Assembly: GCF_000759475.1 (NCBI RefSeq)
Contig: NZ_CP009454.1
Span: 2,728,001 to 2,792,000 of the forward strand
Length of the DNA: 64,000 nucleotides
Direction: 5' to 3'
DNA from: Pantoea rwandensis
GTDB lineage: Bacteria > Pseudomonadota > Gammaproteobacteria > Enterobacterales > Enterobacteriaceae
Below are positions 1 to 8,782 of the stretch, piece after piece. Within the stretch, counting starts at the first letter, position 1. Each line of letters begins with the position of its first letter. The notes under the pieces were generated by a model. The model was not told the DNA's origin. It saw only the letters and a list, made by a program, of their open reading frames with translations, and ran no database searches. The position numbers were made by a program, and so were the translations under genes.

Positions 1-846
1 CAGACGTGCGCCGGAATTGGCCAGCTCAACCCGATTTCCTGCCGGTTCCCAGACATAGAGGAAAAATGTGCCCTGAATGGCATGTTTGTGTGGGCCGGTT
101 TCAATGTGCACGCCATTTTCCAGGAAGATGTCGGCCGCGCGCAGAATGTCTTCCCGCGTGTCGGTGGCGTAGGTCACATGATGCAGTCGCCCGTTGCCGC
201 CACCGTGCTCTTCGGTACAGGCCAAATCATAGGTTTTATTATTGATGGTGAACCAGCAGCCACCAATGCGGCCATTATCGAGCTGAATCATCTCTGTTAC
301 GCGGGAGCCTAAACAAATTTCCATAAAGCGCTTGAATTCACTGACATCGGCTGCCAGCAGATTGAGGTGATCGAGACGGCGCGGACAGGCGCCACGCGCG
401 TGGTAACGCTGGGACAGGTTTTTCAGCGACGGACGTTGATCGTCAGGTGCCTGATATCGGACCGTGTCGTAATAGATCTCAAAAATGTGGCCAAACGGAT
501 CGGTAAAGCGAAATGCCTGGCCATGGCCCTGATCGTCGTTGACCCAACCGAGCACTTCATAGGGGCTCGCTTCAATCGCCGCAACACGCCGTTCCAGCGC
601 AGCCTGCGAAGCGGCGCGATAAGCAATGTGCCCCACGCCGGTAGTGTGATGACGCGTGAGTTTCAGGCTGTGAAACTCATAATCATCCCAGGCGCGCAGC
701 CAGGCGTGATCGTCGTCCTGCGCGGTGATCGTTAAGCCATAGACATTCACAAAGAAGTTGAGGCTCTCTTCAAACTTGTCGGTGTAAAGCTCCACGTGAG
801 CAAGATGCGCAATATCGAAGCAGGGTTCAGAAGGTTGAGATGTCAT
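1..846 (-). CDS. VOC-superfamily extradiol (catechol 2,3-dioxygenase-like) ring-cleavage dioxygenase, 3' end outside window
   Basis: The gene runs off the left edge; 282 codons are visible, starting at an ATG at 846, with no stop. The translation shows the two-module type I extradiol dioxygenase layout. The 2-His-1-carboxylate iron ligands sit in the second module: His160 in RLDHLNL, a His in LHHVTY (222/223) and Glu274 in GNRVEL. A Tyr near 264 (FFLYVWEP) fits the active-site tyrosine. Family members are about 300 residues, so 20-30 are probably missing. It lies 10 bp downstream of an aromatic-acid MFS gene in the same orientation, beside galRBCD. That context suggests it opens the ring of gallate or a related trihydroxy-aromatic acid. 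The substrate is inferred; the extradiol class is secure. Confidence 0.85.
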   Translation of the reverse strand, partial: MTSQPSEPCFDIAHLAHVELYTDKFEESLNFFVNVYGLTITAQDDDHAWLRAWDDYEFHSLKLTRHHTTGVGHIAYRAASQAALERRVAAIEASPYEVLGWVNDDQGHGQAFRFTDPFGHIFEIYYDTVRYQAPDDQRPSLKNLSQRYHARGACPRRLDHLNLLAADVSEFKRFMEICLGSRVTEMIQLDNGRIGGCWFTINNKTYDLACTEEHGGGNGRLHHVTYATDTREDILRAADIFLENGVHIETGPHKHAIQGTFFLYVWEPAGNRVELANSGARL

Positions 847-856
847 GATGCCAATC

Positions 857-2233
857 CTATTTATTGAGGGTTTGTGACAGCGCCGGAAGGTCATCCAGCG
901 CTGCGCCCTTTATTTTCAGAGACAGAGAAACGTTACGATGAAGCACAATACTGATCGCGGCCAGTAAAGCGGGTAGAGCGAGAACATAGAAAATCGCCGA
1001 CTGCGCCGGGAACGCGCCCATCAGCAATCCGCCAATCGAAGAGCTGAGGATGGCACCGGTGCGGCCAATGCCGTGCATCCAGCTCACGCCGGTGGCGCGT
1101 ATTTCAGTAGGGTAATAAGCAGGAGAATAAACCTGCAGACCATTCTGTGCGCCATTAATACACATGCCGATAACGAAAATGAATACGCCCAGAGCCACCC
1201 CGGAAAACGCGAAGATACCCTGTGCTAACAAGCAGAGACAACCCAGCAGATAGACCACGCCAATCACCACTCTGGCGTTGCACTTATCCATCAATGCACC
1301 GACCAGAATACCGCCAAGTGGACCGCCTAACTGGAACAATCCCGCCAGAATGGCCGCCTGTTCGAGGGAAATGCCGCCCGAGCGCATAATGGTCGGCAAC
1401 CAGCCGTTCAGCAGATAAATCACAAACAACCCCATAAAGTAGGTCACCCACAAAATGATCGTGCCGCGGGCAAAACCGTGGTGGAAGAGCTGTGAAATGG
1501 TGCTGTTACGATGGATCCGGGGAGAGTTGAGCACGAACGCCGCATCCTGCTGAAACTGGCCGCCCATGCGATTAAGCAGCGCGGCAATCTTCGCGCGTGG
1601 CGCCCGGCGCACCACCAAATTCAACGCAGATTCAGGCAGCAGATAACTTAACAAGGGAAGCAGCAGCAGCGGCAGTGCACCGCCGAAAATGAGCACAGCA
1701 TTCCAGTGATAATGCGCCAGCAACGCGGCCGCAATAAATCCACCCAGCCCGGAGCCGATATTAAAGCCGCTGAACATCAGGGTAATCATCACGCCCTTAC
1801 GGCGCTCAGGCATATATTCTGCCAGCAGCGTGACGCAGTTGGGCATGACTGCGCCCAGCCCGAGCCCGGCAATGAATCGCATCATCGCCATTTGCAGCGG
1901 CGTGGTGGCGAAGGCGCAGATCAGACTGAATGCGGAGAACATCAGTACCGCAAGCAGGATGATTTTTTTACGGCCAAAGCGATCGGACAAAGGACCGGCG
2001 ATCAATGCGCCAATCGCCACGCCAAACATCGCTGCCCCCAGAATCGGCCCCATTGCGGCGCGTGAGATATGCCACTGCTCTATCAGCGCCGGCGCAATAA
2101 ATCCCATCACCGCGGCATCGTAACCGTCGAACATAATGATGATCAGGCAGAGAAATAACACGCGCCATTGAAAGGCGGAAATGGGTCGTGAATCAATCCA
2201 GGCTTTGATGTCGACCAGCTTATTTGTATTCAT
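857..2233 (-). CDS. galT: Aromatic acid:H+ symporter family MFS transporter, probable gallate importer (GalT-like)
   Basis: About 458 residues with twelve predicted membrane segments. The first helix carries the DGYD motif (FDGYDAAVMG) that marks the aromatic acid:H+ symporter family (PcaK, GalT and relatives). The conserved loop 2-3 motif is GPLSDRFGRKK, with a matching MDKCNAR element in the second half. I start at 2233 because GAGAGAG lies at a normal distance; an upstream in-frame GTG/TTG-type extension (to 2260) has no better ribosome site. It is probably co-transcribed with the downstream dioxygenase gene and lies 237 bp after galR. The family predicts uptake of an aromatic carboxylate; gallate is inferred from the adjacent galBCD. 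Confidence 0.82.
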   Translation of the reverse strand: MNTNKLVDIKAWIDSRPISAFQWRVLFLCLIIIMFDGYDAAVMGFIAPALIEQWHISRAAMGPILGAAMFGVAIGALIAGPLSDRFGRKKIILLAVLMFSAFSLICAFATTPLQMAMMRFIAGLGLGAVMPNCVTLLAEYMPERRKGVMITLMFSGFNIGSGLGGFIAAALLAHYHWNAVLIFGGALPLLLLPLLSYLLPESALNLVVRRAPRAKIAALLNRMGGQFQQDAAFVLNSPRIHRNSTISQLFHHGFARGTIILWVTYFMGLFVIYLLNGWLPTIMRSGGISLEQAAILAGLFQLGGPLGGILVGALMDKCNARVVIGVVYLLGCLCLLAQGIFAFSGVALGVFIFVIGMCINGAQNGLQVYSPAYYPTEIRATGVSWMHGIGRTGAILSSSIGGLLMGAFPAQSAIFYVLALPALLAAISIVLHRNVSLSLKIKGAALDDLPALSQTLNK

Positions 2234-2470
2234 ACGTTCGCTCTCTCTACGGGCACGCAAAGTCTATTGAATGACGAGTCATGATTAACTCATCCAACTC
2301 AACGGTAAGCACCGTGCCGCAGACTGTCTGTCAAAAAAGGCTTTTAGCGGTATGAGTTACGTTTATATTGTGAGCGAGTTGTCATAATCCACGGTCTAAA
2401 TTCGGGTTTGTGCTGACCGCTGGAAAGGGGGGTATGAGTGAACGGCTTACCAACATTGTATGAATTTCGT

Positions 2471-3700
2471 TTAGGTCGCTGTTGTATGAGCTTCGGCGTT
2501 GATGCACTTAATCAGTGCCAGCGTGGCCGGGGAATGCAGCGCACCCGCGCGCAATGTGATACCAATATCACGACGCGTATCGGGCAGAGTAAAGGATAAA
2601 GGTTTGAGCGTGCCCGACTTCAATTCGTACTCCAGTTGGTGCCATGACACGGCTGCCACCATATCGGAGTCCATTAATAAACCGCGCACGATCGCCAGGT
2701 CACCGCTCTCCACCACCGGTTTGGGTGCCGGAATGTCCAATGTGGCAAAGGCGTGTTCTAACAGATGGCGGGCCGGGCTGTTTTCACGCGGCAAAATCCA
2801 CTGTGTGTCGGCGAGATCGGCAGCGCTTAATGCTCGACCCACTAATGGATGTTGTGGCCTGGCGAGCAGCACCAGCTCTTCGCTAAACAGCCGGCGATTA
2901 TCGATATCATTAACGTGGCTGTCATGACGTAAGGCACCGACAATCAGATCAACGTCACCTGCACGGAGTTCGGTAATCAGCGTGCTAAAGGCACTTTCAT
3001 TGGTCACGACTTTGATTGCCGGATGTGCCGTCACTAAGCGGGTGATCGCGCGGGGCAATAACACACTGCGACACAATGGCAGGGCACCAATATGAACGGT
3101 GCCCTGCAAAACCCCTTGCTGAGCGGCAAGATCTTCCGGGATATGGCGAATTTCATTCAGGGCGCGGCTGATATGTGGCGCCATTTCACGTGCGGCGGAC
3201 GTCGGCTGCATGCCTCGCGGGGATCGCTGGAACAGCACGATATTGGCCCCTTTCTCCAGCACCTTTAACGCGGCACTGACGGCGGGCTGGCTGATAGCCA
3301 GCGAACTGGCCACGCTTTGCGTGTGCTGCAGATGAAACAGCCGTAAAAATATCTGCAGGCGTCTGACGTTGAACAACCAAATCGGTTCGGCTTCATCACG
3401 CATAGATTCGCGCTGTTTAAACCGGGCGAGAAGTGCGGGTATCTGTTTGAGTTCCTGAAGGGCGCGCTGGGCGCGAGGTAGCACGCATTTTCCCTTCTCG
3501 TTGAGCAGCATCCCGCTGGCATGACGTTCAAACAAAGGCGTCGCCAGAGTGTGCTCCAGATCACGTATCGATCGCGTCACTGCCGATTGCGTGCGAAATA
3601 AATCTCCTGCAGCCTCCGAGACAGTTCCCCGTTCGGCAATCATACAAAGTGATCTTAGCTGCATGATTTTAATGTGGTTAGCGTCTTCACTTGCCAGCAT
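2471..3700 (-). CDS. galR: LysR-type regulator with two tandem HTH domains, probable GalR
   Basis: 409 residues from the ATG at 3700, which has AGGAG eight bases upstream; the open frame extends further but without family similarity. A normal LysR regulator has about 300 residues. The excess is a second DNA-binding domain. The first HTH_LysR block spans about residues 12-70 (MQLRSLCMIAERGTVSEAA, TQSAVTRSIRDLE). A second spans about 110-170 (VRRLQIFLRLFHLQ, SQPAVSAALKVLE). A substrate-binding domain follows from about 195 to 400. It is divergent from galB across a 129-bp gap, as expected for a LysR activator of galBCD, and upstream of the importer in its own direction. Ligand not shown by sequence; a gallate-pathway compound is likely. 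Confidence 0.85.
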   Translation of the reverse strand: MLASEDANHIKIMQLRSLCMIAERGTVSEAAGDLFRTQSAVTRSIRDLEHTLATPLFERHASGMLLNEKGKCVLPRAQRALQELKQIPALLARFKQRESMRDEAEPIWLFNVRRLQIFLRLFHLQHTQSVASSLAISQPAVSAALKVLEKGANIVLFQRSPRGMQPTSAAREMAPHISRALNEIRHIPEDLAAQQGVLQGTVHIGALPLCRSVLLPRAITRLVTAHPAIKVVTNESAFSTLITELRAGDVDLIVGALRHDSHVNDIDNRRLFSEELVLLARPQHPLVGRALSAADLADTQWILPRENSPARHLLEHAFATLDIPAPKPVVESGDLAIVRGLLMDSDMVAAVSWHQLEYELKSGTLKPLSFTLPDTRRDIGITLRAGALHSPATLALIKCINAEAHTTAT

Positions 3701-3829
3701 GCCTTCTGCTCCTGAGCCTCTGATAATGATCACAACATAAATAAAAATCATAGCTCGCACAACGAAAGGCATTATTCGGTCTGGATGCTGCGTGTCAGGA
3801 TGAAAAAAACGCAACAGAAGGGGAACACA
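3701..3829. promoter_or_regulatory. galR-galB divergent promoter region
   Basis: This 129-bp gap separates the divergent starts of galR and galB. It is AT-rich near the middle (around 3735-3760), contains a TGATCA palindrome near 3727 and must hold both promoters. A LysR T-N11-A box is expected here, but I could not single one out. The galB ribosome site AAGGGG lies at its right end and the galR site AGGAG at its left end. Confidence 0.5.
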
Positions 3830-4567
3830 ATGGAAAACACAGTGAAAAAGAGTGCCCTGGTGGTCAGTGCCCATTCCGCTGACTTTGTCTGGCGCGCAGG
3901 CGGTGCTATCGCTTTGCACAGTGCGAGCGGCTATGACGTGCACGTTGTCTGCCTCTCTTACGGGGAGCGCGGTGAGTCGGCAAAACTGTGGCGCAAAGGC
4001 AACATGACCGAGCAGACCGTTAAGCAGCACCGGCAGGCCGAGGCCGAACGGGCCGCGGATGTGTTAGGAGCGAGCATTGAGTTCTTCGATCTTGGCGATT
4101 ATCCCCTACGCGCAGATAAGGAAACGCTGTTCCGCCTGGCCGATGTGTTTCGCCGCGTGCAGCCACACTTTGTATTGACGCACTCGATTGCCGATCCTTA
4201 TAACTACGATCATCCGCTGGCGGCGAATCTTACGCAGGAAGCACGCATCATTGCGCAGGCAGAAGGGTATCGTCCGGGAGAACCGATTATCGGCGCGCCG
4301 CCGGTTTACTGTTTTGAACCGCATCAACCTGAACAATGCCTGTGGAAACCGGATGTGCTGCTGGATATCACCTTAGTTTGGGAAAAGAAATACCAGGCGA
4401 TTCAGTGCATGGCCGGGCAGGAACATTTGTGGGAATACTACACGCGCGTGGCGCTACAGCGGGGCGTGCAGGCCAAACGTAATACGGGGATTGCTTCGAC
4501 GCGCGTCATCACTCACGGCGAAGGCTATCAGAGCCTGTTCCCACGGGTAACGGAGGATCTCTCATGA
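3830..4567 (+). CDS. galB: 4-oxalomesaconate hydratase (PIG-L family)
   Basis: 245 residues, PIG-L/LmbE deacetylase fold. The zinc-site signature appears near the start as SAHSADFVWRAGG, where the family has (P/S)HxDD, and further as the HP in YNYDHPLA. GalB of Pseudomonas putida belongs to this fold and hydrates 4-oxalomesaconate to 4-carboxy-4-hydroxy-2-oxoadipate. The start at 3830 is preceded by AAGGGG; the longer frame from 3785 lacks a good ribosome site. It overlaps galC by the four bases ATGA, so the two are translationally coupled. The three-gene order galB-galC-galD makes the assignment strong. Confidence 0.88.
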   Translation: MENTVKKSALVVSAHSADFVWRAGGAIALHSASGYDVHVVCLSYGERGESAKLWRKGNMTEQTVKQHRQAEAERAADVLGASIEFFDLGDYPLRADKETLFRLADVFRRVQPHFVLTHSIADPYNYDHPLAANLTQEARIIAQAEGYRPGEPIIGAPPVYCFEPHQPEQCLWKPDVLLDITLVWEKKYQAIQCMAGQEHLWEYYTRVALQRGVQAKRNTGIASTRVITHGEGYQSLFPRVTEDLS

Positions 4568-5286
4568 TCGCGGTGAACCAGAAAGGCATTGTTGTTACGA
4601 AGATTGAGCGGGCCGATTCCGCTCTGATCGCGCAGTTCGCCCGTGCCGGAGTGGCAACCGTCCACGAAGCGCAACAGCGACAAGGTCTGCTTGATGTGCG
4701 GATACGACCGATCCAGCAGGGCGTATCGATAGCCGGCAGTGCGGTCACGGTGCTGGTTTCTCCCGGGGATAACTGGATGTTTCATGTTGCAGTCGAACAG
4801 TGTCAGCCTGGCGATGTACTGCTGGTGGCACCGACCTCGGATTGCCATGATGGCTTCTTTGGTGATCTGCTGGCCACTTCATTAAAGGCACGTGGCGTGG
4901 TGGCACTGGTGGGCGACATCGGTATCCGTGACAGCCAGACCCTGCGTGAGATGGGCTTTCCGGTTTGGTCGCGTGCGGTGTTTGCTCAGGGAACGGTTAA
5001 AGCCACGCTGGGTTCGGTAAATGTGCCGATTATCTGTGCCGGTCAGCTGGTTTATCCTGGCGATATGGTGGTCGCCGATGACGACGGCGTAGTGATTGTG
5101 CCGCGAGCGGATGCGAAAACTGTTGCCGGGACAACCCAACAGCGGGTCGCCAATGAGGAGAGTAAGCGAGTACGCCTGGCAGCCGGGGAACTCGGGCTAG
5201 ATATTTATCAGATGCGTGGCACGTTAGCGGAGAAGGGATTGCGCTACGTGGAGTCTCTGGATGCTATGCAAAAGAGTTCACTATGA
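4564..5286 (+). CDS. galC: 4-carboxy-4-hydroxy-2-oxoadipate aldolase (RraA-like, GalC)
   Basis: 240 residues with the RraA-like/class II aldolase fold. The magnesium and pyruvate-binding stretch is visible as GDVLLVAP, GDLLATSLKARG, and VGDIGIRDSQTLREMGFPVW, with the RD pair (residues near 120) typical of HMG/CHA aldolases. It cleaves 4-carboxy-4-hydroxy-2-oxoadipate to oxaloacetate and pyruvate, the last step of the protocatechuate 4,5-cleavage and gallate routes. Four-base overlaps join it to galB upstream and galD downstream, so the operon is tightly coupled. Confidence 0.88.
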   Translation: MIAVNQKGIVVTKIERADSALIAQFARAGVATVHEAQQRQGLLDVRIRPIQQGVSIAGSAVTVLVSPGDNWMFHVAVEQCQPGDVLLVAPTSDCHDGFFGDLLATSLKARGVVALVGDIGIRDSQTLREMGFPVWSRAVFAQGTVKATLGSVNVPIICAGQLVYPGDMVVADDDGVVIVPRADAKTVAGTTQQRVANEESKRVRLAAGELGLDIYQMRGTLAEKGLRYVESLDAMQKSSL

Positions 5287-6353
5287 AACAGACGCTGATA
5301 CCCTGTGTTTTAATGCGAGGCGGCACCTCCAAAGCCGCCTGTTTCCTTGCCAGCGATCTGCCAGAGGCAGGAACGGAGCGAGACCGCGTGTTGCTGGCCG
5401 TCATGGGTTCACCGGATCCACGTCAAATTGATGGCATCGGTGGGGCCGATCCGCTGACCAGTAAGGTGGCAATTATTTCTCCGTCCACGCGTCGTGATGC
5501 CGATGTCGATTACCTGTTTGCACAGGTTAACGTGGATCAAGCGGTGGTCGATTATGGACAGAACTGCGGCAACATCCTTGCCGCCGTGGCGCCGTTTGCC
5601 ATCGAGAAAGGCCTGGTAAACGCGCAGGATGACATCACGCGCGTGCGCATCTTTATGGTTAACACCGGGCAAATCGCGGTGGCGCAACTTGCCACGCCCG
5701 ATGGCACGGTGGAATATCAGGGCGATACGCAGATAGACGGCGTACCAGGTTTTGGTGCAGAGCAAATTCTGCAATTCGAGGATATTGCAGGGTCCAGCTG
5801 CGGATCGCTGTTACCGACCGGTGAGGCGCGTAATCGGTTTGACGGGATTGAGGTGACCTGCATTGATAACGGTATGCCGGTGGTGATCCTGCGTGCTGAG
5901 GATGTGGGATGCACTGGCCAGGAGACCTGCGAGCAGCTTGAAAGCAACGTTGAGTTAAAAGCCCGTCTGGAATCCATCCGCTTACAAGCGGGTCCGCTGA
6001 TGAGCCTCGGAGACGTGACCAAACGAACTGTGCCGAAAATGACCCTTATTGCTCCGCCCGTTAATGGCGGTGCGCTATCGACGCGGACATTTATTCCCCA
6101 TCGCTGTCATGCTTCTATTGGTGTATTGGGTGCGGTGAGTGTGGCCACGGCCTGCCTGATCCCCGGTTCCGTGACGCAGGGAATCGCGCAGATTACCGAT
6201 GACAGGCAGCAGCGTCTGGCGGTGGAACATCCAAGCGGCGAGTTTAGCGTGATGCTGACCTGTGATGAGACAGGGAAGGTGACGCAAAGCGGCTTGATAC
6301 GTACGGCACGACTGTTATTTGACGGACGGGTCGCCATTCCAGCCTCACGCTAA
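5283..6353 (+). CDS. galD: 4-oxalomesaconate tautomerase (PrpF/DAP epimerase fold, GalD)
   Basis: 356 residues of the PrpF family, a diaminopimelate-epimerase fold with two similar halves. Visible hallmarks are the N-terminal MRGGTSKAACF and the central DYGQNCGN segment with its Cys, plus a second Cys-containing region near HRCHASIGVLGAVSVATAC. GalD tautomerises the keto form of 4-oxalomesaconate to the enol form used by GalB. It is the last gene of galBCD and starts in an ATGA overlap with galC. PrpF itself acts in the methylcitrate cycle, but the neighbours argue for GalD. Confidence 0.87.
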   Translation: MKQTLIPCVLMRGGTSKAACFLASDLPEAGTERDRVLLAVMGSPDPRQIDGIGGADPLTSKVAIISPSTRRDADVDYLFAQVNVDQAVVDYGQNCGNILAAVAPFAIEKGLVNAQDDITRVRIFMVNTGQIAVAQLATPDGTVEYQGDTQIDGVPGFGAEQILQFEDIAGSSCGSLLPTGEARNRFDGIEVTCIDNGMPVVILRAEDVGCTGQETCEQLESNVELKARLESIRLQAGPLMSLGDVTKRTVPKMTLIAPPVNGGALSTRTFIPHRCHASIGVLGAVSVATACLIPGSVTQGIAQITDDRQQRLAVEHPSGEFSVMLTCDETGKVTQSGLIRTARLLFDGRVAIPASR

Positions 6354-6858
6354 AACACGAAATACCCTGCACGCTGACGTTCTCCTATGCTGACAACCTT
6401 ATGGGTTGCCGGCATTTTCCATTCGCTCGCAAAACTCTTCGTTTCTACGCGTGACTTCATGCTTCCACTCACACTGCCTCGCCAGCCCTTTATTTGCCTT
6501 AAATAAATGTCGCTGATTCATTATTAATGTGACAAGTGTGCGCACGGTGTGTCTTTAATGTTACGATTCGGTATATTCAATAGAGAGGTTTTTAAAGATT
6601 TAATGGCGCAGGAATTAAGTATTCTGAACGTGACAATTGTTTTTGATTTGTTAAATTAAATCATTATGGCTGTTATTAAAATACAATAACTCAATGCTTG
6701 TTAAAATTCCGTATTATTGATGTTGACCGTATGTCTACGGTAATTGTAACCCTGCTAAATAATAAGATAATCGCATCATTACGGGATGAGCGCTGATGAT
6801 TCCTCACTTGAATGCAACATAATTAACGCTCAAAACCACGCTAACACCCTGAATTAAG

Positions 6859-6872
6859 TTGATAAAAATCAA
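6859..6872. promoter_or_regulatory. Perfect FNR/ANR box upstream of cioAB-cydDC
   Basis: TTGATAAAAATCAA matches the FNR consensus TTGAT-N4-ATCAA at every defined base. It lies about 450 bp before the cioA start. FNR-type proteins sense oxygen through an iron-sulfur cluster, and ANR represses cioAB in Pseudomonas, so control of this oxidase operon by oxygen is plausible. No promoter elements could be placed with certainty. Confidence 0.65.
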
Positions 6873-7139
6873 AGATTATTCATAAATTAACTGCCTGATT
6901 ACATTTAATTCACATGAATATCATTCATTTATACAGCGAATTTTTTCTTTTTGTTACAAGTTACCCCTTTAATTAGGATGCCTTTGTGTAAACGAAAATA
7001 TAGAATAATTTACAGAAAAATTCTTATTACGAGCGGTGTCGATACCTACGCCTGCAAGTGTTATCGACAGACATTTCGTTAACAATCATGATTTATTTTC
7101 CCCGTTCTTTCTCCGGAACGAACGCCGAAGTGAATAACC

Positions 7140-7170
7140 TATTTTCCAGTCGTCTCCTGTCTGGAAAATA
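7140..7170. other. 10-bp perfect inverted repeat in the cioA leader
   Basis: TATTTTCCAG at 7140-7149 is mirrored by CTGGAAAATA at 7161-7170 with an 11-base spacer. It is about 155 bp before the cioA ATG. It could be an operator or an mRNA hairpin; no T-run follows, so it is not a classic terminator. Confidence 0.5.
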
Positions 7171-7324
7171 AACTGTGGTTGTTGCTCGTGGTTAAGAGAA
7201 AGACGACAGTGCGGTACCGATTTCAACTTGTTATGCACGAGCTTGCTTCATCTCACTCCATAACATGTGAAACGGCGCTGGATTGCCGTTAACTAACTCG
7301 GTCACTCAAAAAAAGAAGATAGTC

Positions 7325-8767
7325 ATGTTAAGTAACGATCTTACATCGCTGATCACGCGTATTGACTTCGCGCTAATTTCATCTATTCACATCATTTTTC
7401 CCCCGCTAACCATTGGACTGGCTGCACTGTTGTTCATCTCTGAACTGATGTGGGTCAGGAAGCAAGATGAGAAGTGGTATCGCCTGTGTCGCTTCTTTGA
7501 AAAGCTGTTTATCGTTAACTTCGGTGCTGGTGTGGCAACCGGCGTCACCATGGAAATGGCCTTTGGTATTCTTTATGGCCGCTTCTCGCAGGCTGCCGGC
7601 CCGTTCTTTGGTCAGGTGCTCGGCTATGAGACCATCACTGCCTTTATGTATGAAGCCGGCTTTATCGGACTGATGATCTTTGGCTGGGGCAAGATCAGTA
7701 AAGGGATGCATCTGTTTGCGACCTTTAACGTGGCGCTCTCTTCTACACTTTCTGCGATGTGGATCCTGGTGGCTAACTCCTGGATGCAGACACCGACTGG
7801 CGTTGAGTTGCATAACGGCATCTTTATTGTGACCGACTGGCTGGCCGCACTGTTTAACCCGAATGCGCGCAGTGCCTTCCCGCACATGCTGTTGGCAAGC
7901 TTCGAGCTCTCGCTCTGCTTCGTGGTGGCAACCTGTGCCTGGTATGTCCTGAAACAGCGTCATGTTGATCTGTTCCTGAAGCCGCTGAAATATTCGCTAA
8001 TGGCTCTGGCCGTGGTCGCTGCCGTTCAGATCTATATGGGTGACGTGCTGGGTGAAGCCACGCTGGAACATAAACCGGCGGCGCTGGCGGCAATGGAAGG
8101 GCACTACGATACTTATGATTCAGCGGGTAACGTCAACAGTGCCTGGCATATTCTGGGTTGGCCAAACAAAGAAGGCACTGGCCTCGCATGGTCTATCGAT
8201 ATCCCGCACGGTTTAAGCCTGATTGAAACCAAAACCTGGAACGGTACGGTAACGGGCCTGAACAGCTTCCCGAAAGATCAGCAACCGCCTGTGGTGTTGC
8301 CGTTCTACGCTTTCCGCGCCATGTCAGGCGCTGCGGGTGCCATGTTGCTGGTGAGCCTCTGGGGCGTCTGGCTGATTGCACGTCGTCGCATGACCGCTGA
8401 GCTGGCTCCGCGCAATAAGCTGTTCCTGGCGCTGGCCGTTATTATGGTGGTCCTACCTTATATCGCAGTGATTGCGGGCTGGTGGACGCGCGAAATTGGC
8501 CGTCAGCCGTGGATCGTTTATGGCCTGATGCGCACCGAAGACGGCATGAGTCCAATGACTATGGGTCTGGCGATCTTCTGGCTGGTGGGCTTTGCCATCT
8601 TTGAAACTGCGGTGGTCGCGGGCACCATTTGGTTCCTGGCGAAAGTGGTGCGTATTGGTCCTGATTTGACCAGCAAAATACCGGGCGAGGGGCATGAGCA
8701 TTTGGGTCACCTAGATATGCCTGCCAGTGGTCATGCTGACCATCCTGAATATATCCGTCCGGTTTGA
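7325..8767 (+). CDS. cioA: Cyanide-insensitive-type bd quinol oxidase subunit I (CioA/CydA)
   Basis: 480 residues, membrane-embedded. The start at 7325 is chosen because AGAAGATAG lies just upstream and the protein then begins as the family does (NDLTSLITRIDFALISSIHIIFPP). Haem ligands and quinol motifs are visible: the N-terminal His22 (b595 ligand equivalent), the GVATGVTMEMAFG helix, and the GRQPW element of the Q-loop (WWTREIGRQPWIVYG). The Q-loop is short, as in the CIO subgroup rather than E. coli CydA with its long loop. It oxidises quinol and reduces oxygen to water, with low sensitivity to cyanide in characterised CIO enzymes. It heads a four-gene operon with cioB, cydD and cydC. Confidence 0.9.
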   Translation: MLSNDLTSLITRIDFALISSIHIIFPPLTIGLAALLFISELMWVRKQDEKWYRLCRFFEKLFIVNFGAGVATGVTMEMAFGILYGRFSQAAGPFFGQVLGYETITAFMYEAGFIGLMIFGWGKISKGMHLFATFNVALSSTLSAMWILVANSWMQTPTGVELHNGIFIVTDWLAALFNPNARSAFPHMLLASFELSLCFVVATCAWYVLKQRHVDLFLKPLKYSLMALAVVAAVQIYMGDVLGEATLEHKPAALAAMEGHYDTYDSAGNVNSAWHILGWPNKEGTGLAWSIDIPHGLSLIETKTWNGTVTGLNSFPKDQQPPVVLPFYAFRAMSGAAGAMLLVSLWGVWLIARRRMTAELAPRNKLFLALAVIMVVLPYIAVIAGWWTREIGRQPWIVYGLMRTEDGMSPMTMGLAIFWLVGFAIFETAVVAGTIWFLAKVVRIGPDLTSKIPGEGHEHLGHLDMPASGHADHPEYIRPV

Positions 8768-8782
8768 TGGGAGAATAAATCC

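Larger units (their letters stand above)
6354..7324 (+). promoter_or_regulatory. Long AT-rich leader/promoter region between galD and cioA
   Basis: About 970 bp with no credible gene on either strand. It is clearly richer in A and T than the flanking genes, especially 6500-7010. A weak hairpin near 6400 (CAACC/GGTTG) could end the gal transcript, but it has no T-run. The region holds a perfect FNR-type box (6859-6872) and a long inverted repeat (7140-7170), listed separately. The ribosome site of cioA (AGAAGATAG) ends it. The length suggests several regulatory inputs or a long 5' untranslated leader. Confidence 0.6.

Noticed and set aside
3701..4030. 110-residue N-terminal extension of GalR
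   Set aside because: It would cross the galB promoter and start, has no LysR similarity, and a good ribosome site supports the ATG at 3700.
6481..7010. Hidden gene in the AT-rich region before cioA
   Set aside because: All frames are broken by frequent stops on both strands; no ribosome site with a sustained frame.
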